Positions 9,036-17,260 of a stretch of 64,000 nt of DNA are shown piece after piece. The notes beneath the pieces were generated by a model. It did no database searches and was not told the DNA's origin. It was given only the letters and a program-made list of their open reading frames with translations. The stretch is taken from contig CAWELC010000007.1 in the NCBI GenBank assembly GCA_963809875.1, positions 434,001 through 498,000 on the forward strand. The letters are read 5' to 3'. The stretch is from JAFGAS01 sp963809875 (lineage in GTDB: Bacteria > Desulfobacterota > Zymogenia > Zymogenales > Zymogenaceae). The position numbers and the translations under genes are program-made. Every line of letters starts with the position of its first letter. Positions within the stretch are counted from its first letter, which is position 1.

Positions 9036-9798
9036 CTATTTCGTCATGATCTCCTGGGCCAGCCTGAGATAGGCCTTGGAGCCGACGTTGTTGATGTCAA
9101 AGAGGATGATCGGCTTTTTCATGAGCGGGGCCTCGGCCAGGCGGATCGTCCGCGGGATGGACGTGACAAAGACCTTGTCTCCCATCGCCCGCTTGAGGTT
9201 GTCGCTGATCTTCTTGCCGAGGTTGGTGCGGTAGTCCACCATGGTCAGGAGGAACCCCTCGATGTAAAGCGACGGGTTGTAGCGCTTGGCCACTTCCCGG
9301 GCCGCGCGAAGGAGCTTGCCGAGGCTGTCCATCGAGAAGAACTCCCCCTGGACCGGCACCAGGATCGAGTTTGCCGCGATCATGCTCGAGATCGTCAGGG
9401 AGTTGAGGGCCGGCGGGCAGTCGAGCATGATGATAGTCGTAGAATTTGTCGATCTCGGCAAGCTTGTCCTTGAGCTTGAACCGCTCTTTGCGCAGCGCCT
9501 GCGCGAGCTGATCCTCTTCTTCCGGGTTGGCGGTGTTGTTGACGATCACGTCCAGATACTTTATGTCGGTGTTGAGGATCGCCTCCGACGTCGGGATATC
9601 GTGGTAGATCATGTTGTAGACCCCGTAGGCGACGTTCTTCCCGTCCTTGCCGAAGGAGACCGATACCCCGCACTGCGGGTCTATCCCGACGACCAGCGCC
9701 CGGGCCTCGAGCGCCGCGATGCTCGCGGCAAGGTTCACCGCGGTGGTGGTCTTGCCCACGCCGCCCTTTTGACTGACCACGGCGATCACTTTTGCCAT
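9036..9798 (-). CDS. ParA/Soj-type ATPase (frameshifted near 9433)
   Basis: Reconstructed as 253 residues. The deviant Walker A motif KGGVGKTT is at residues 11-18, the start ATG follows GGGAGACAACC. The frame breaks after DKFYDY; deleting one base restores YDYIMLDCPPALNS, the ParA Walker B segment at exactly the usual spacing, and the second half (VPVQGEFFSMDSL to AQEIMTK) is intact. ParA ATPases position plasmids, chromosomes, or chemoreceptor arrays and other protein assemblies. No ParB gene is adjacent. Instead it is third in an operon with a CheB-like and an Hpt-like protein, and is not beside dnaA/gyrB, so a role in placing a signalling assembly is more likely than chromosome segregation. 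That is inference. Confidence 0.8.
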
Positions 9799-9892
9799 AG
9801 GTTGTCTCCCGCTCGCCGATTGCCGATTACTGAATCACCTCCCGCACGAGCCGGCAGGGGGTGCGTATGGGCCCTTTGGCCCGCGCCCTCCG

Positions 9893-11153
9893 TTATGCCA
9901 GGGTTTCCACGAGATCCGAGATAGATCCGGCCATCTGGTCCAGCCGGCTCGTGTTCTTTCTCAACCGGTCGATATCCTCCTTGGAAAAGCTCCCCTGCTC
10001 GGCGACCCTCCTCAGGAGGTTATGCATATCCTTGTACAGGTCGTGGAGCTCCCCCAGGTAGTTGGGCCATGGAGAGGATATTGTATTCGAGGGAAATGGC
10101 GCTGTCCCGGCTGTTCACGCCGCATCCCGGCTCTTTGTCCGTCGTTGTCTCCTGAGCTTGTCGGAGCCTTCTCTTAGGTTTTCGCAGCCAGTCCGACAGC
10201 TGCTGATCGAATCGTTCAGGAAGATGAGGGTCTCCCGCGTGAGCCGATCGTCACCGGAGATGACGTCATTGACCGTCGTCTCGATGCGCTCGGCCATCGA
10301 CTGGATATGCTCATATCCCATGTAACGGGCGGCCTTTACCAGCCCCAGGGTGATCTCCTCCAGGTGTACGCAGGATTTCCGAGGGAAAGCCCGGGGAGGA
10401 GAGATTCTGCACGATCGTGGATGCGCCCTCGATGTAACCCATGAGCTGTTCGATGAAAGAGGTCCAGGAGCTCCGGGTCTTCGCCCGGCTCGATCTCGTC
10501 GGTTACGTCGAATCGGCGTCTCGTACGGGCGAGGGCCTTTCCGACGAACGACAGCGCGCCCTTTGGCGGGGCCTCTTCGTCCCTGGCGAGGGTTTCGAGC
10601 CTGACGAGCCTGTTGGGATTGAAGTGGTCGGCGATCTTCTTGGCCACCGCCAGCGTCATCCCCTGCACCCCGAAGAGCTTTGCGACCGACGCGCCCTTGA
10701 GGTCATCCATCGTCGTAAAGCCGGAAAAATAGAGGGTGAGCGCCCGGTCCTCGTTAACGCCCGGGATCGCCGTGAAGGCGTCGATTACCGCCTGATCGAC
10801 GGACACATCCATGTAGGAGGTGGGAGGATCCTTCTTCTTTAGCAAACTCCCGATCTCCCGCCGGGATACTGTCGGCCAGCGCACCCAGCTCCTTCTTGAA
10901 TCGGAGGAGGTTATCGGGCATCGATCCCGGCGTGTCAAGAATCCGGTCGATCTGCTCAAGCTTCGATTTGAGCTCATCGAGCCCCATGATCTTTACCGCC
11001 TCCATGAAATCGGAGACCGATGCCTTCAGGTGCTCGATATTCGGGAACCGGTAGTTTCCTCGATGGCGTTGTCCAGCGCCTTTGTGATGTTGTTCATGAA
11101 CCGTGGGGACATCCTTGAGAGCTCATGTCCTCAAGTTCAGCGATCAGAGACAT
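9893..11153 (-). pseudogene. Hpt-like / helix-hairpin-helix / Hpt-like protein, seven frameshifts
   Basis: Joining the coding pieces gives about 419 residues from ATG 11153 (GAGGAG upstream) to TAA 9893. Order: an Hpt-like four-helix segment (RFMNNITKALDNAIEE to MGLDELKSKLEQIDRIL), a tandem helix-hairpin-helix region (IPGVNEDRALTLYFSGF, FGVQGMTLAVAKKI), a second Hpt-like segment (ELLDLFIEQLMGYIEG to YMGYEHIQSMAERIE), then a charged helical tail ending SISDLVETLA. In both Hpt-like segments the position of the phospho-accepting His of CheA is another residue (Ser, Leu). Frames change near 11130, 11058, 10842, 10455, 10385, 10165 and 10065. It lies 18 bases after the CheB-like gene. Either a decaying gene or poor local sequence; protein-level conservation between breaks suggests the damage is recent or artificial. 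Confidence 0.6.
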
Positions 11154-11170
11154 GGGACACTCCTCGTCGG

Positions 11171-12235
11171 CTACTGGGAGCCGAGCAGCCGATTGATATT
11201 GGTGATGTCAGGCATCTCACCCATGAAGGTGGCCAGGACCTTCGGCAGATCGTCGATATCGACCAGGAAATCCCCCACCCCTTGCTGTGATGCACCCGAG
11301 GCCGCCTCGGTGAGAACACCGCCCCCGTCTTTTATTGTCAGCGTCGTGCCTCCCCGGGACCTGATGGAGGAAAGCCCGGTTATCCCGTCGCCTCCAATCC
11401 CTTCCATGAGCACGCCGAGTACCGTTCCCGCAAACGATCCTGCCAGACCCTCCATGAGAGAATCGATCGGGCTGACGTTTTCGTGCCGGGAGATGATCCG
11501 GCATTCGCCGTCGATTGATCCCTCCACCGTATGAGGATCAAAGGATGAGAAGAGGTAGCACGTGCCTCCATAGACCCGCTCATCCTCAACGGCGGCCCTC
11601 ATCGACCACTGGGTATGGGCGGTCATGTCGTCTATGAACGGTCCGAGACTCGTCCGGGGGAGCGGGAGAGACATGACGATGGCGGCGTCTTTCCGCCGGG
11701 GCAGCTGCGACAGCAGTTTGATCGCGCCGTTTACCCCGCCCCGGGGTACCCCGAGGACCACGTAGTAGGCGGCCTGTTCCCGCTGCAGGTTCTTTTCGGC
11801 CTCCCCGAAGGCTTTGAGGCTCACCCTCGCGACCCTCTCGGTGTTGACCAGCGAGAGCATCCGGACCGACTCGGTAATCCTCTTCAGCAAAGAATCCGTC
11901 GGGTTCTCGATGTCTTCGGGCGAAAAGGGGATGAAGTCAATCATGCCGAGCCGGAATGCATCAAAGAGGAGCGGTGTCGCTTCGATCAGCCCGCCGACCC
12001 CGAGCACCGGATACGGTCCCGAGAGCTGTATCGTCTTGAGCTCGCTGATCGGGTGATCTTTCCCGCCGAGTCCGAGGATGATTTTGACGTCACCCTTCTT
12101 CTTCAGATCGACGGCCGCCTCCCTGACGTCGGAATAGATGCCGACCACCTGGAGGTCGTTAGTGACCTTGAGGAGGGTTTGGACGGTGTTCTTGAGCGTC
12201 TCGTCGGAAATTATGAGGCCGATCCATGTCTTCAT
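11171..12235 (-). CDS. CheB-like protein with degenerate receiver and methylesterase domains
   Basis: 354 residues from ATG 12235 (AGAAGAGAAG upstream; a TTG nine bases earlier is the alternative). Residues 1-128 follow a CheY/CheB receiver fold, ending in a FRLGMIDFIPFS strand like CheB's LGAVDFIPKP, but the phospho-accepting Asp is Leu54 in DVKIILGLGG and the conserved Lys is Phe. Residues 155-350 follow the CheB methylesterase domain: GVPRGGV replaces GASTGGP so the nucleophile Ser is Pro164; IVMSLP replaces VQHMP so the His is Ser189; only the Asp in GIGGDGITGL (Asp283) remains. It therefore cannot be a working phosphorylated methylesterase and is more likely a structural or binding protein. 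First gene of an operon with the Hpt-like gene and parA. Confidence 0.8.
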   Translation of the reverse strand: MKTWIGLIISDETLKNTVQTLLKVTNDLQVVGIYSDVREAAVDLKKKGDVKIILGLGGKDHPISELKTIQLSGPYPVLGVGGLIEATPLLFDAFRLGMIDFIPFSPEDIENPTDSLLKRITESVRMLSLVNTERVARVSLKAFGEAEKNLQREQAAYYVVLGVPRGGVNGAIKLLSQLPRRKDAAIVMSLPLPRTSLGPFIDDMTAHTQWSMRAAVEDERVYGGTCYLFSSFDPHTVEGSIDGECRIISRHENVSPIDSLMEGLAGSFAGTVLGVLMEGIGGDGITGLSSIRSRGGTTLTIKDGGGVLTEAASGASQQGVGDFLVDIDDLPKVLATFMGEMPDITNINRLLGSQ

Positions 12236-12273
12236 AGGGTCCAATCTTCTCTTCTATGTACTTCGTTTTTAAC

Positions 12274-12302
12274 TATATAAACTTAAAACTCAAAAATATC
12301 AA
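12274..12302 (-). promoter_or_regulatory. Sigma-70 promoter of the CheB-like/parA operon
   Basis: Minus strand TTGATA (12297-12302), 17-base spacer, TATATA (12274-12279), about 32 bases of leader before ATG 12235, in an AT-rich gap. Confidence 0.7.
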
Positions 12303-12402
12303 GTGTTTTTTAGCGTTTTTATTAAAAATCACCTGTCTGGCGATACAATCGGCCGATAAAGGCCCGATAGTCTCTTTCAGTTTCCCCGGGAGTGCCGCCT
12401 TG

Positions 12403-13368
12403 TTATCGAGGCGCTTTATTAGTGCGCGGGGTTTTCCTTGCCGGGTTCCGGCAGTTTTCGACACAGTCGTCAAGACACGTCTCATCGCACGGATCGACAT
12501 GAATCGTCACATGGGTGTCAGGAAATGCGGATCGAATCTCGTCTCTGACCGTCCGCGATAGGCGGTGTGCTTCCTCAAGGGATATCGTGCGGTCGGCCAT
12601 TACGTGAGCCTCTATGTAGCGGGTTGAACCGGCCTTCCGGGTACGGAGCTCGTGAAACGAGATCACGGGGGGGGAGTTGCGGCGGATAAGATCACGAATC
12701 CTGGCGACTTCCTCGGCCGGAAGGCTGAAATCGAACAGGTCCCGCGCGGATTTGACGACCAGCTGGTAGGAGGTTCTGATGATGAGGAGCGCCACGGCGA
12801 TGGCTGCCGCCGCGTCAACCCAGGCGAGGTTTACGTCGGGCCGGACTTTTCCGCCGACCCAGATGACCAGGAGCCCGAAGAGGACCCCCGCCGAGGTATA
12901 GACATCGGTCCGCAGATGCCAGGCATCCGCCTCAAGGGCTACTGAATCGGCCGCCCTGGCGACGGCAAATTCGATGTGAGAGACGATGAGGTTTGTCAGG
13001 GCGGAACAGGCCATGAGCCCGATTCCCCAACCGATCGACGAAACCTCGGTGGGAGATCGAAGCTTGTGTACGGCCTCGGCGATGATCCACCCTGCGGCAA
13101 AGAATATCAGGAACGCCTCGATCGTCCCCGATACGTTCTCAAGCTTGCCGTGTCCGAATGTGTGGGTTTCGTCGGGGGGTTGGGACGCCTTTCGCACCGA
13201 TACAAAGGCGATGAGAGACGATACGAGATCGACGGCGGAGTGGATCGCCTCGGAAATGATCGAGACCGAACCGATCATAACACCGACGATCACTTTGAGC
13301 GCCGTGAGGGTGGCATTGGACGTCACCGCAAGCAGGGCGATCGAGGTCTTGTACCGTTTGAGATCCAT
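12403..13368 (-). CDS. Cation diffusion facilitator transporter (copy 1)
   Basis: 321-residue inner-membrane antiporter that exports divalent metal ions against protons. Six hydrophobic helices; the transport site is HxxxD in TM2 (His43, Asp47 in EAIHSAVDL) and HxxxD in TM5 (His151, Asp155 in DAWHLRTD), the pattern of Zn-selective members. The cytoplasmic domain (about 215-292) ends DTHVTIHVDPC, followed by four cysteines spaced CX3CX3CX3C (294, 298, 302, 306), a tail unusual for the family that could hold metal. It is a tandem duplicate of the next gene and has its own promoter. Confidence 0.9.
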   Translation of the reverse strand: MDLKRYKTSIALLAVTSNATLTALKVIVGVMIGSVSIISEAIHSAVDLVSSLIAFVSVRKASQPPDETHTFGHGKLENVSGTIEAFLIFFAAGWIIAEAVHKLRSPTEVSSIGWGIGLMACSALTNLIVSHIEFAVARAADSVALEADAWHLRTDVYTSAGVLFGLLVIWVGGKVRPDVNLAWVDAAAAIAVALLIIRTSYQLVVKSARDLFDFSLPAEEVARIRDLIRRNSPPVISFHELRTRKAGSTRYIEAHVMADRTISLEEAHRLSRTVRDEIRSAFPDTHVTIHVDPCDETCLDDCVENCRNPARKTPRTNKAPR

Positions 13369-13465
13369 AAGAGACCGGATTCCTTTCTTCCAGCGTCGAT
13401 TTCCCCGAAACGCCCCCCGACCCGAAAGACGCTCGAAGGCAAATTGGCGGGCACGGATACGTACT

Positions 13466-13493
13466 TCTATATCGTTTCTGTCGTTTCCGTCAA
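13466..13493 (-). promoter_or_regulatory. Sigma-70 promoter of CDF copy 1
   Basis: Minus strand TTGACG (13488-13493), 16-base spacer, TATAGA (13466-13471). Its -35 box overlaps the last codons of CDF copy 2. Confidence 0.55.
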
Positions 13494-14455
13494 CTCTCCG
13501 CCCGCCCGGGGACCACTCCTCCCTTTTCTCTCAGGAAGCAGTTATTGATACATTTGGGGGGACACGTCTTGTCGCACGGCTCTATGTGGATCGTTACGTG
13601 GGTATCCGGAAAAAGCCGCCGTATGTCGCTTCCGATGACCTGCGTAATCCTGTGGGAGTCAACAACCGACATCTCCGGATCGACCAACAGGTGAAACTCG
13701 ACGAACCGGGTGGAGCCCGCCTTTCGGGTCTTCAGGTCATGAAACCCGACCACGGCCGAAGACTGATCGAAGATGATGGTGCGCAGCTGCGACAACTCGT
13801 ATTTCGGCAGGCTCGCGTCCAGGATGTCCCGTGCAGACTTTACGATCATCCCGTAGGCCGCCCGGATTATGAGGAGCGCAACGGCTATGGCCGCAACCGG
13901 ATCGATCCAGCTGAGGTTTGCGTCCGGCCGGAGCCACGCTCCGCCCCAAATAATGAGGAGCGCCGAGAGGACACCGGCCGAGGTATAGACGTCCGTGCGC
14001 AGGTGCCAGGCGTCCGCCTCCAGCGCCACCGACTCGGTCGCATGCCCGACGATGAAGAGGAGCCGGGAGACAACGATATTCACGACCGACGAGAAGAACA
14101 TCACGGCAACGCCCCACCCCACCGTTTCCAGCGGCTGCGGGTCTCTCAGCTTATGCAGCGCTTCGTTGATAATGAAGCCGGCCGCAAAGAAGATGAGGAT
14201 TGACTCGATGGTCCCCGAGATATTCTCCACCTTCCCGTGTCCGTATGGATGCCCGGGGTCTGGGGGCTTTGCCGACGTCCTTACCGAAAAGAGCGCGATA
14301 AGGGCCGCCACGAGATCCACGGCCGAATGGATTGCCTCGGAGATGACCGAAACCGATCCGATGGCGATTCCGATAATCAGCTTGAGCAGGACGAGCATCG
14401 CGTTCGAGGCCACCGACAGGAGCGCGACGGGCGTCTTATATCGCTTCATATCCAT
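13490..14455 (-). CDS. Cation diffusion facilitator transporter (copy 2)
   Basis: 321 residues, closely similar to copy 1 along its length: identical EAIHSAVDLV and LEADAWHLRTDVYTSAGVL metal-site segments, KSARD, TRKAGSTR, FPDTHVTIH. It also ends with the CX3CX3CX3C cluster (PCDKTCPPKCINNC). Starting residues MDMKRYKTPVALL parallel MDLKRYKTSIALL. Same predicted function: proton-driven export of Zn or a similar ion. Keeping two copies suggests different metal range, affinity or expression, or assembly as a heterodimer; the sequence does not decide. Confidence 0.9.
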   Translation of the reverse strand: MDMKRYKTPVALLSVASNAMLVLLKLIIGIAIGSVSVISEAIHSAVDLVAALIALFSVRTSAKPPDPGHPYGHGKVENISGTIESILIFFAAGFIINEALHKLRDPQPLETVGWGVAVMFFSSVVNIVVSRLLFIVGHATESVALEADAWHLRTDVYTSAGVLSALLIIWGGAWLRPDANLSWIDPVAAIAVALLIIRAAYGMIVKSARDILDASLPKYELSQLRTIIFDQSSAVVGFHDLKTRKAGSTRFVEFHLLVDPEMSVVDSHRITQVIGSDIRRLFPDTHVTIHIEPCDKTCPPKCINNCFLREKGGVVPGRAES

Positions 14456-14524
14456 GAGAACAGAGCCTCCTTTTGGAAGGGCCGCGCATGAACCGACGGG
14501 CGAACATCTCCGACCCCGCCGACA

Positions 14525-14554
14525 AGTCTATGTCCTGGCAGGCGGATAAGTCAA
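14525..14554 (-). promoter_or_regulatory. Sigma-70 promoter of CDF copy 2
   Basis: Minus strand TTGACT (14549-14554), 18-base spacer, TAGACT (14525-14530). Confidence 0.5.
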
Positions 14555-14604
14555 CACTAATATAATTAGCAGTGATTCTCTCAGGAGGGGCGCATGGGCA
14601 GTCC

Positions 14605-15438
14605 CTAAGATAGTTCCCACACCGGATCAGGGAAACGTTCCCTGACCTTCTTTTCAGTAAAATAGTGCTCGGCGGTATCGGCAATATCCCGCATATGCGC
14701 CTCGAGGCCGGCGCGTATCTCCTCGAGTTCCCGCTCTCCCGCGTTCCCGGGGACATAGAATGGCCCGGTGAAGAAGTATACGATCCGGGAAAACGGGATG
14801 GGCACCCACATCCTGTCCCAGCTGAAGAGACGGGCGTGCGGGCGGGCGGCAGCCGTCAGGACGAGGATCGGAGATCCCGTTTCCCTCGCAAGCGCCACCG
14901 CTCCCCTCTTGAGCGACAGGGCGGGACCCTTGGGTCCATCCACGGTAAGCCCGGCATGAAAACCCTCGTCCCGAACCAGCCCCACCATTGCGGCCAGCGC
15001 CTCTCTCCCCTTCTTGTCGCGGATTTTGCCGGTGCGGGATAGCGATGAAGCGGAGCCCCGAACGGCCAAAACTCCCACCTGCGCCATGCAGCGGGCACCG
15101 TATTCGCCGCCCTCCCTCTGGCTGATCATCATGACGTGCCGTCGGTGCCGTACCCAGAAGTAGTAATACTGGGCGTAGCGGTGCCAGTGGGCGTATATAA
15201 TTCCCTGCTTTCGGGACAGCATTTCTTTGTTGATATCATCCCCGATAAAGCCGACGCGGGACAGCGTGTAGCCCGAAGTGACGAGGCCGACCCCGAGGGT
15301 CATCCCGAGCGAAAGGGCGAGCCTGGTGGAGAAAGAGAATCGACCGTCATCGTAAGGTCCGAGGTGCACCCCGTATTTTTCCGAGTAGCCCAGCAGCGAC
15401 TGAAATTCTTCCGGGGGATGCTTCATCGTCCGTATCAC
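14605..15438 (-). CDS. Lysophospholipid acyltransferase-like protein (DUF374 family)
   Basis: 277 residues. A short hydrophobic segment near residues 40-60 suggests membrane attachment. IIYAHWHRYAQYY (about 78-90) takes the place of the HX4D acyltransferase box, and LTVDGPKGP with LKRGAVALARETGSPI is the signature of the DUF374 group, which is related to LpxL/PlsC enzymes. Role: transfer of an acyl chain to a membrane lipid or lipid A-like acceptor; the acceptor is unknown. A good promoter precedes it. Confidence 0.8.
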   Translation of the reverse strand: MIRTMKHPPEEFQSLLGYSEKYGVHLGPYDDGRFSFSTRLALSLGMTLGVGLVTSGYTLSRVGFIGDDINKEMLSRKQGIIYAHWHRYAQYYYFWVRHRRHVMMISQREGGEYGARCMAQVGVLAVRGSASSLSRTGKIRDKKGREALAAMVGLVRDEGFHAGLTVDGPKGPALSLKRGAVALARETGSPILVLTAAARPHARLFSWDRMWVPIPFSRIVYFFTGPFYVPGNAGERELEEIRAGLEAHMRDIADTAEHYFTEKKVRERFPDPVWELS

Positions 15439-15476
15439 TTAAGAAGGGAACCATATCCCGCTCGTACACGGGTTAG

Positions 15477-15508
15477 TTTAATTATATCAATTAAATTTGG
15501 TTATGCAA
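15477..15508 (-). promoter_or_regulatory. Promoter with palindrome, DUF374 gene
   Basis: Minus strand TTGCAT (15503-15508), 16-base spacer, TATAAT (15481-15486). The -10 box sits inside TTTAATTATATCAATTAAA (15477-15495), an inverted repeat with exact 7-base arms that may be an operator. Confidence 0.6.
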
Positions 15509-15858
15509 TAAAAATGCAAGAAGAAGCCCTCAAACTGCTCCGAGACAAGGAGCAACAATGCCTTTGGGTCGACGACTGCCGCGTTCGCCGCCTGGGAGTT
15601 GGACGTCCGCGGGGGACTGCATCCAAGAGGAAAGGCCGGTCTCTGTATGTTTCTTGCGGAGAGGTGCCGGAGACCCTTACCGATCTCCGGGAGCGGGTCG
15701 TTCAGCACAGTTGCGACAGGCCGATCGCCTGAGAGGATAGGGGAATGCAAGCGGATGACCTCGAGTTCTGCAAACCCGAGGCGAGACCCTCGAACGCACC
15801 CCCGTGGGTTCGTGCACGTTTCTGACGGAGCCGGGCCGCGGCGCGTGAGGAACTCCTG
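15509..15858. other. Intergenic region, 350 bases
   Basis: I see no supported gene here. An 87-codon open frame on the minus strand (15487-15750) has no family resemblance and lacks a ribosome binding site. No clear terminator for wrbA. Confidence 0.4.
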
Positions 15859-16470
15859 CTATTTGACCAATTTGGCCGCGAGCTTGGCGACGTATTCACC
15901 CTGATAGCGGGCGCCCGCAAGCTCGTTTTCCGTGGGCATCCGTTTCCCCCCCTGACCGACGATCGTGGATGCGCCATACGGCGACCCTCCCGTTATTTCG
16001 TCCATCCGGCTCTGCCCTTCAAAAGTGTATGGGAGACCGGCGAGCACCATACCGTGGTGAAGGAGCGTCATGTGAAAGCTGACGATAGTCGTTTCCTGCC
16101 CGCCGTGCTGCGTTGCCGATGAGGTAAAGACGCCCGCGACCTTGCCCACCAGCGCCCCTTTCGACCAGAGCCCGCCGGTGGCGTCCAGAAACTGGCGCAT
16201 CTGCCCGCACATATTGCCGAACCGGGTGGGCGTCCCGAAGATAATCGCGTCGGCCTCGGCAAGCTCGTCGACCGCGCAGACGGGCACGCCCGACAGCGAT
16301 TTCTGGGCCTGGGTAGCCCCCATTTTCTCCAGGACGTCCTCAGACAGCGTCTCGGGAACCCGGCGCAGCTCGGCTACGGCACCGGGGACTTTCCGCACCC
16401 CCTCTGCCTCGGCCTCAGCCATCCGGTAGATATGGCCGTACATCGAGTAAAAGACGACAAGAACCTTCAT
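15859..16470 (-). CDS. wrbA: NAD(P)H:quinone oxidoreductase, WrbA type
   Basis: 203-residue FMN flavoprotein of the flavodoxin fold that reduces quinones by two electrons, avoiding semiquinone radicals. YSMYGHIYRMAEAEAEG (8-24) is the FMN phosphate loop, GTPTRFGNMCGQMRQFLD the second FMN loop, and TSSATQHGGQE with HHGMVLAGLPY the WrbA-specific stretch. GGAGGTACAC precedes the ATG, and a sigma-70 promoter lies upstream. The gene is divergent from folK. Confidence 0.95.
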   Translation of the reverse strand: MKVLVVFYSMYGHIYRMAEAEAEGVRKVPGAVAELRRVPETLSEDVLEKMGATQAQKSLSGVPVCAVDELAEADAIIFGTPTRFGNMCGQMRQFLDATGGLWSKGALVGKVAGVFTSSATQHGGQETTIVSFHMTLLHHGMVLAGLPYTFEGQSRMDEITGGSPYGASTIVGQGGKRMPTENELAGARYQGEYVAKLAAKLVK

Positions 16471-16499
16471 GTGTACCTCCCGAACAATGTACTGTTATT

Positions 16500-16529
16500 A
16501 TCATATATGCAAAGAAGTGGATATGTCAA
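16500..16529 (-). promoter_or_regulatory. Sigma-70 promoter of wrbA
   Basis: Minus strand TTGACA (16524-16529), 18-base spacer, TATGAT (16500-16505), about 25 bases before the wrbA start. Confidence 0.75.
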
Positions 16530-16663
16530 TATGTATCCGGCGCCGGAACCCTTTTGAGAGGGCCGGAGAGAGAGCGCCGCGAATGCGGCCCCCGATATCG
16601 CGCCGTATTTACCGGGACCCCGGTCTCCTTGCGGAGAGAAGACGGGCATGGTATAAGGAAGCT

Positions 16664-17125
16664 ATGGAACGGGTTTTCCTGGGCATCGGATCGAACATCG
16701 GCGACCGGGCCGCTAACATCACGAGGGCGCGCCGCCTCCTCGAGGAGACCGCCGGGGTCCGGGTCGTGGGCATGTCGTCGCTTATCGAAACCAGGCCCGT
16801 GGGATACGAGGACCAGCGCGACTTCATCAACGCCGTGGCGGAGATCCGGACGTCGCGCGGACCCCGGGAGCTGCTCGAGGAGATCAAGCGGATCGAGCAC
16901 GAGATAGGGCGCACAGAGACGTTTCGGTTCGGTCCGCGCGTCATCGATATCGATATCCTCCTGTTCGGGGACCGGGTCGTCGACGATCCGGACCTCACGA
17001 TTCCCCATCCGCGGATGCACGAGCGCCGATTCGTGCTCGAGCCGCTGGCGGAGATCGCGCCCGAGGTGGTGCACCCGGTGCTGAAGAAGCGGGTGATCGA
17101 GATAAGGGATGGGCTGACAAAGTAA
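16664..17125 (+). CDS. folK: 2-amino-4-hydroxy-6-hydroxymethyldihydropteridine diphosphokinase
   Basis: 153 residues. Transfers pyrophosphate from ATP to hydroxymethyl-dihydropterin in folate synthesis. LGIGSNIGDR, FGPRVIDIDILLFG (with the metal-binding Asp pair) and IPHPRMHERRFVLEPL are the family signatures, and the length is typical. ATG 16664 was chosen because it begins MERVFLGIGSN with ATAAGGAAG just upstream; the frame is open further upstream but that part has no homology-like content. No other folate genes are adjacent. Confidence 0.95.
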   Translation: MERVFLGIGSNIGDRAANITRARRLLEETAGVRVVGMSSLIETRPVGYEDQRDFINAVAEIRTSRGPRELLEEIKRIEHEIGRTETFRFGPRVIDIDILLFGDRVVDDPDLTIPHPRMHERRFVLEPLAEIAPEVVHPVLKKRVIEIRDGLTK

Positions 17126-17184
17126 AAGATGATACTGATACCCACGTAAGAGGCCGCGCAAGCCGGCCTCAAGATCCGCCCTAA

Positions 17185-17220
17185 AAAGAGGGGCAACCGG
17201 TTTTGCCGGTTGCCCCTTTC
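17185..17220. terminator. Bidirectional terminator between folK and htrA
   Basis: GGGGCAACCGG (17190-17200), TTTTG loop, CCGGTTGCCCC (17206-17216), with AAAAAG before and TTT after. It separates two convergent genes. Confidence 0.85.
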
Positions 17221-17260
17221 ATTGAGCATTTAAAAGCGATCGCGGAGTTCTGCGCGCTCC

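Noticed and set aside
9036..9798. Chromosome-partition parA next to the origin
   Set aside because: No parB, no gidA/gidB, and the origin genes are 36 kb away; the neighbours are CheB- and Hpt-like.
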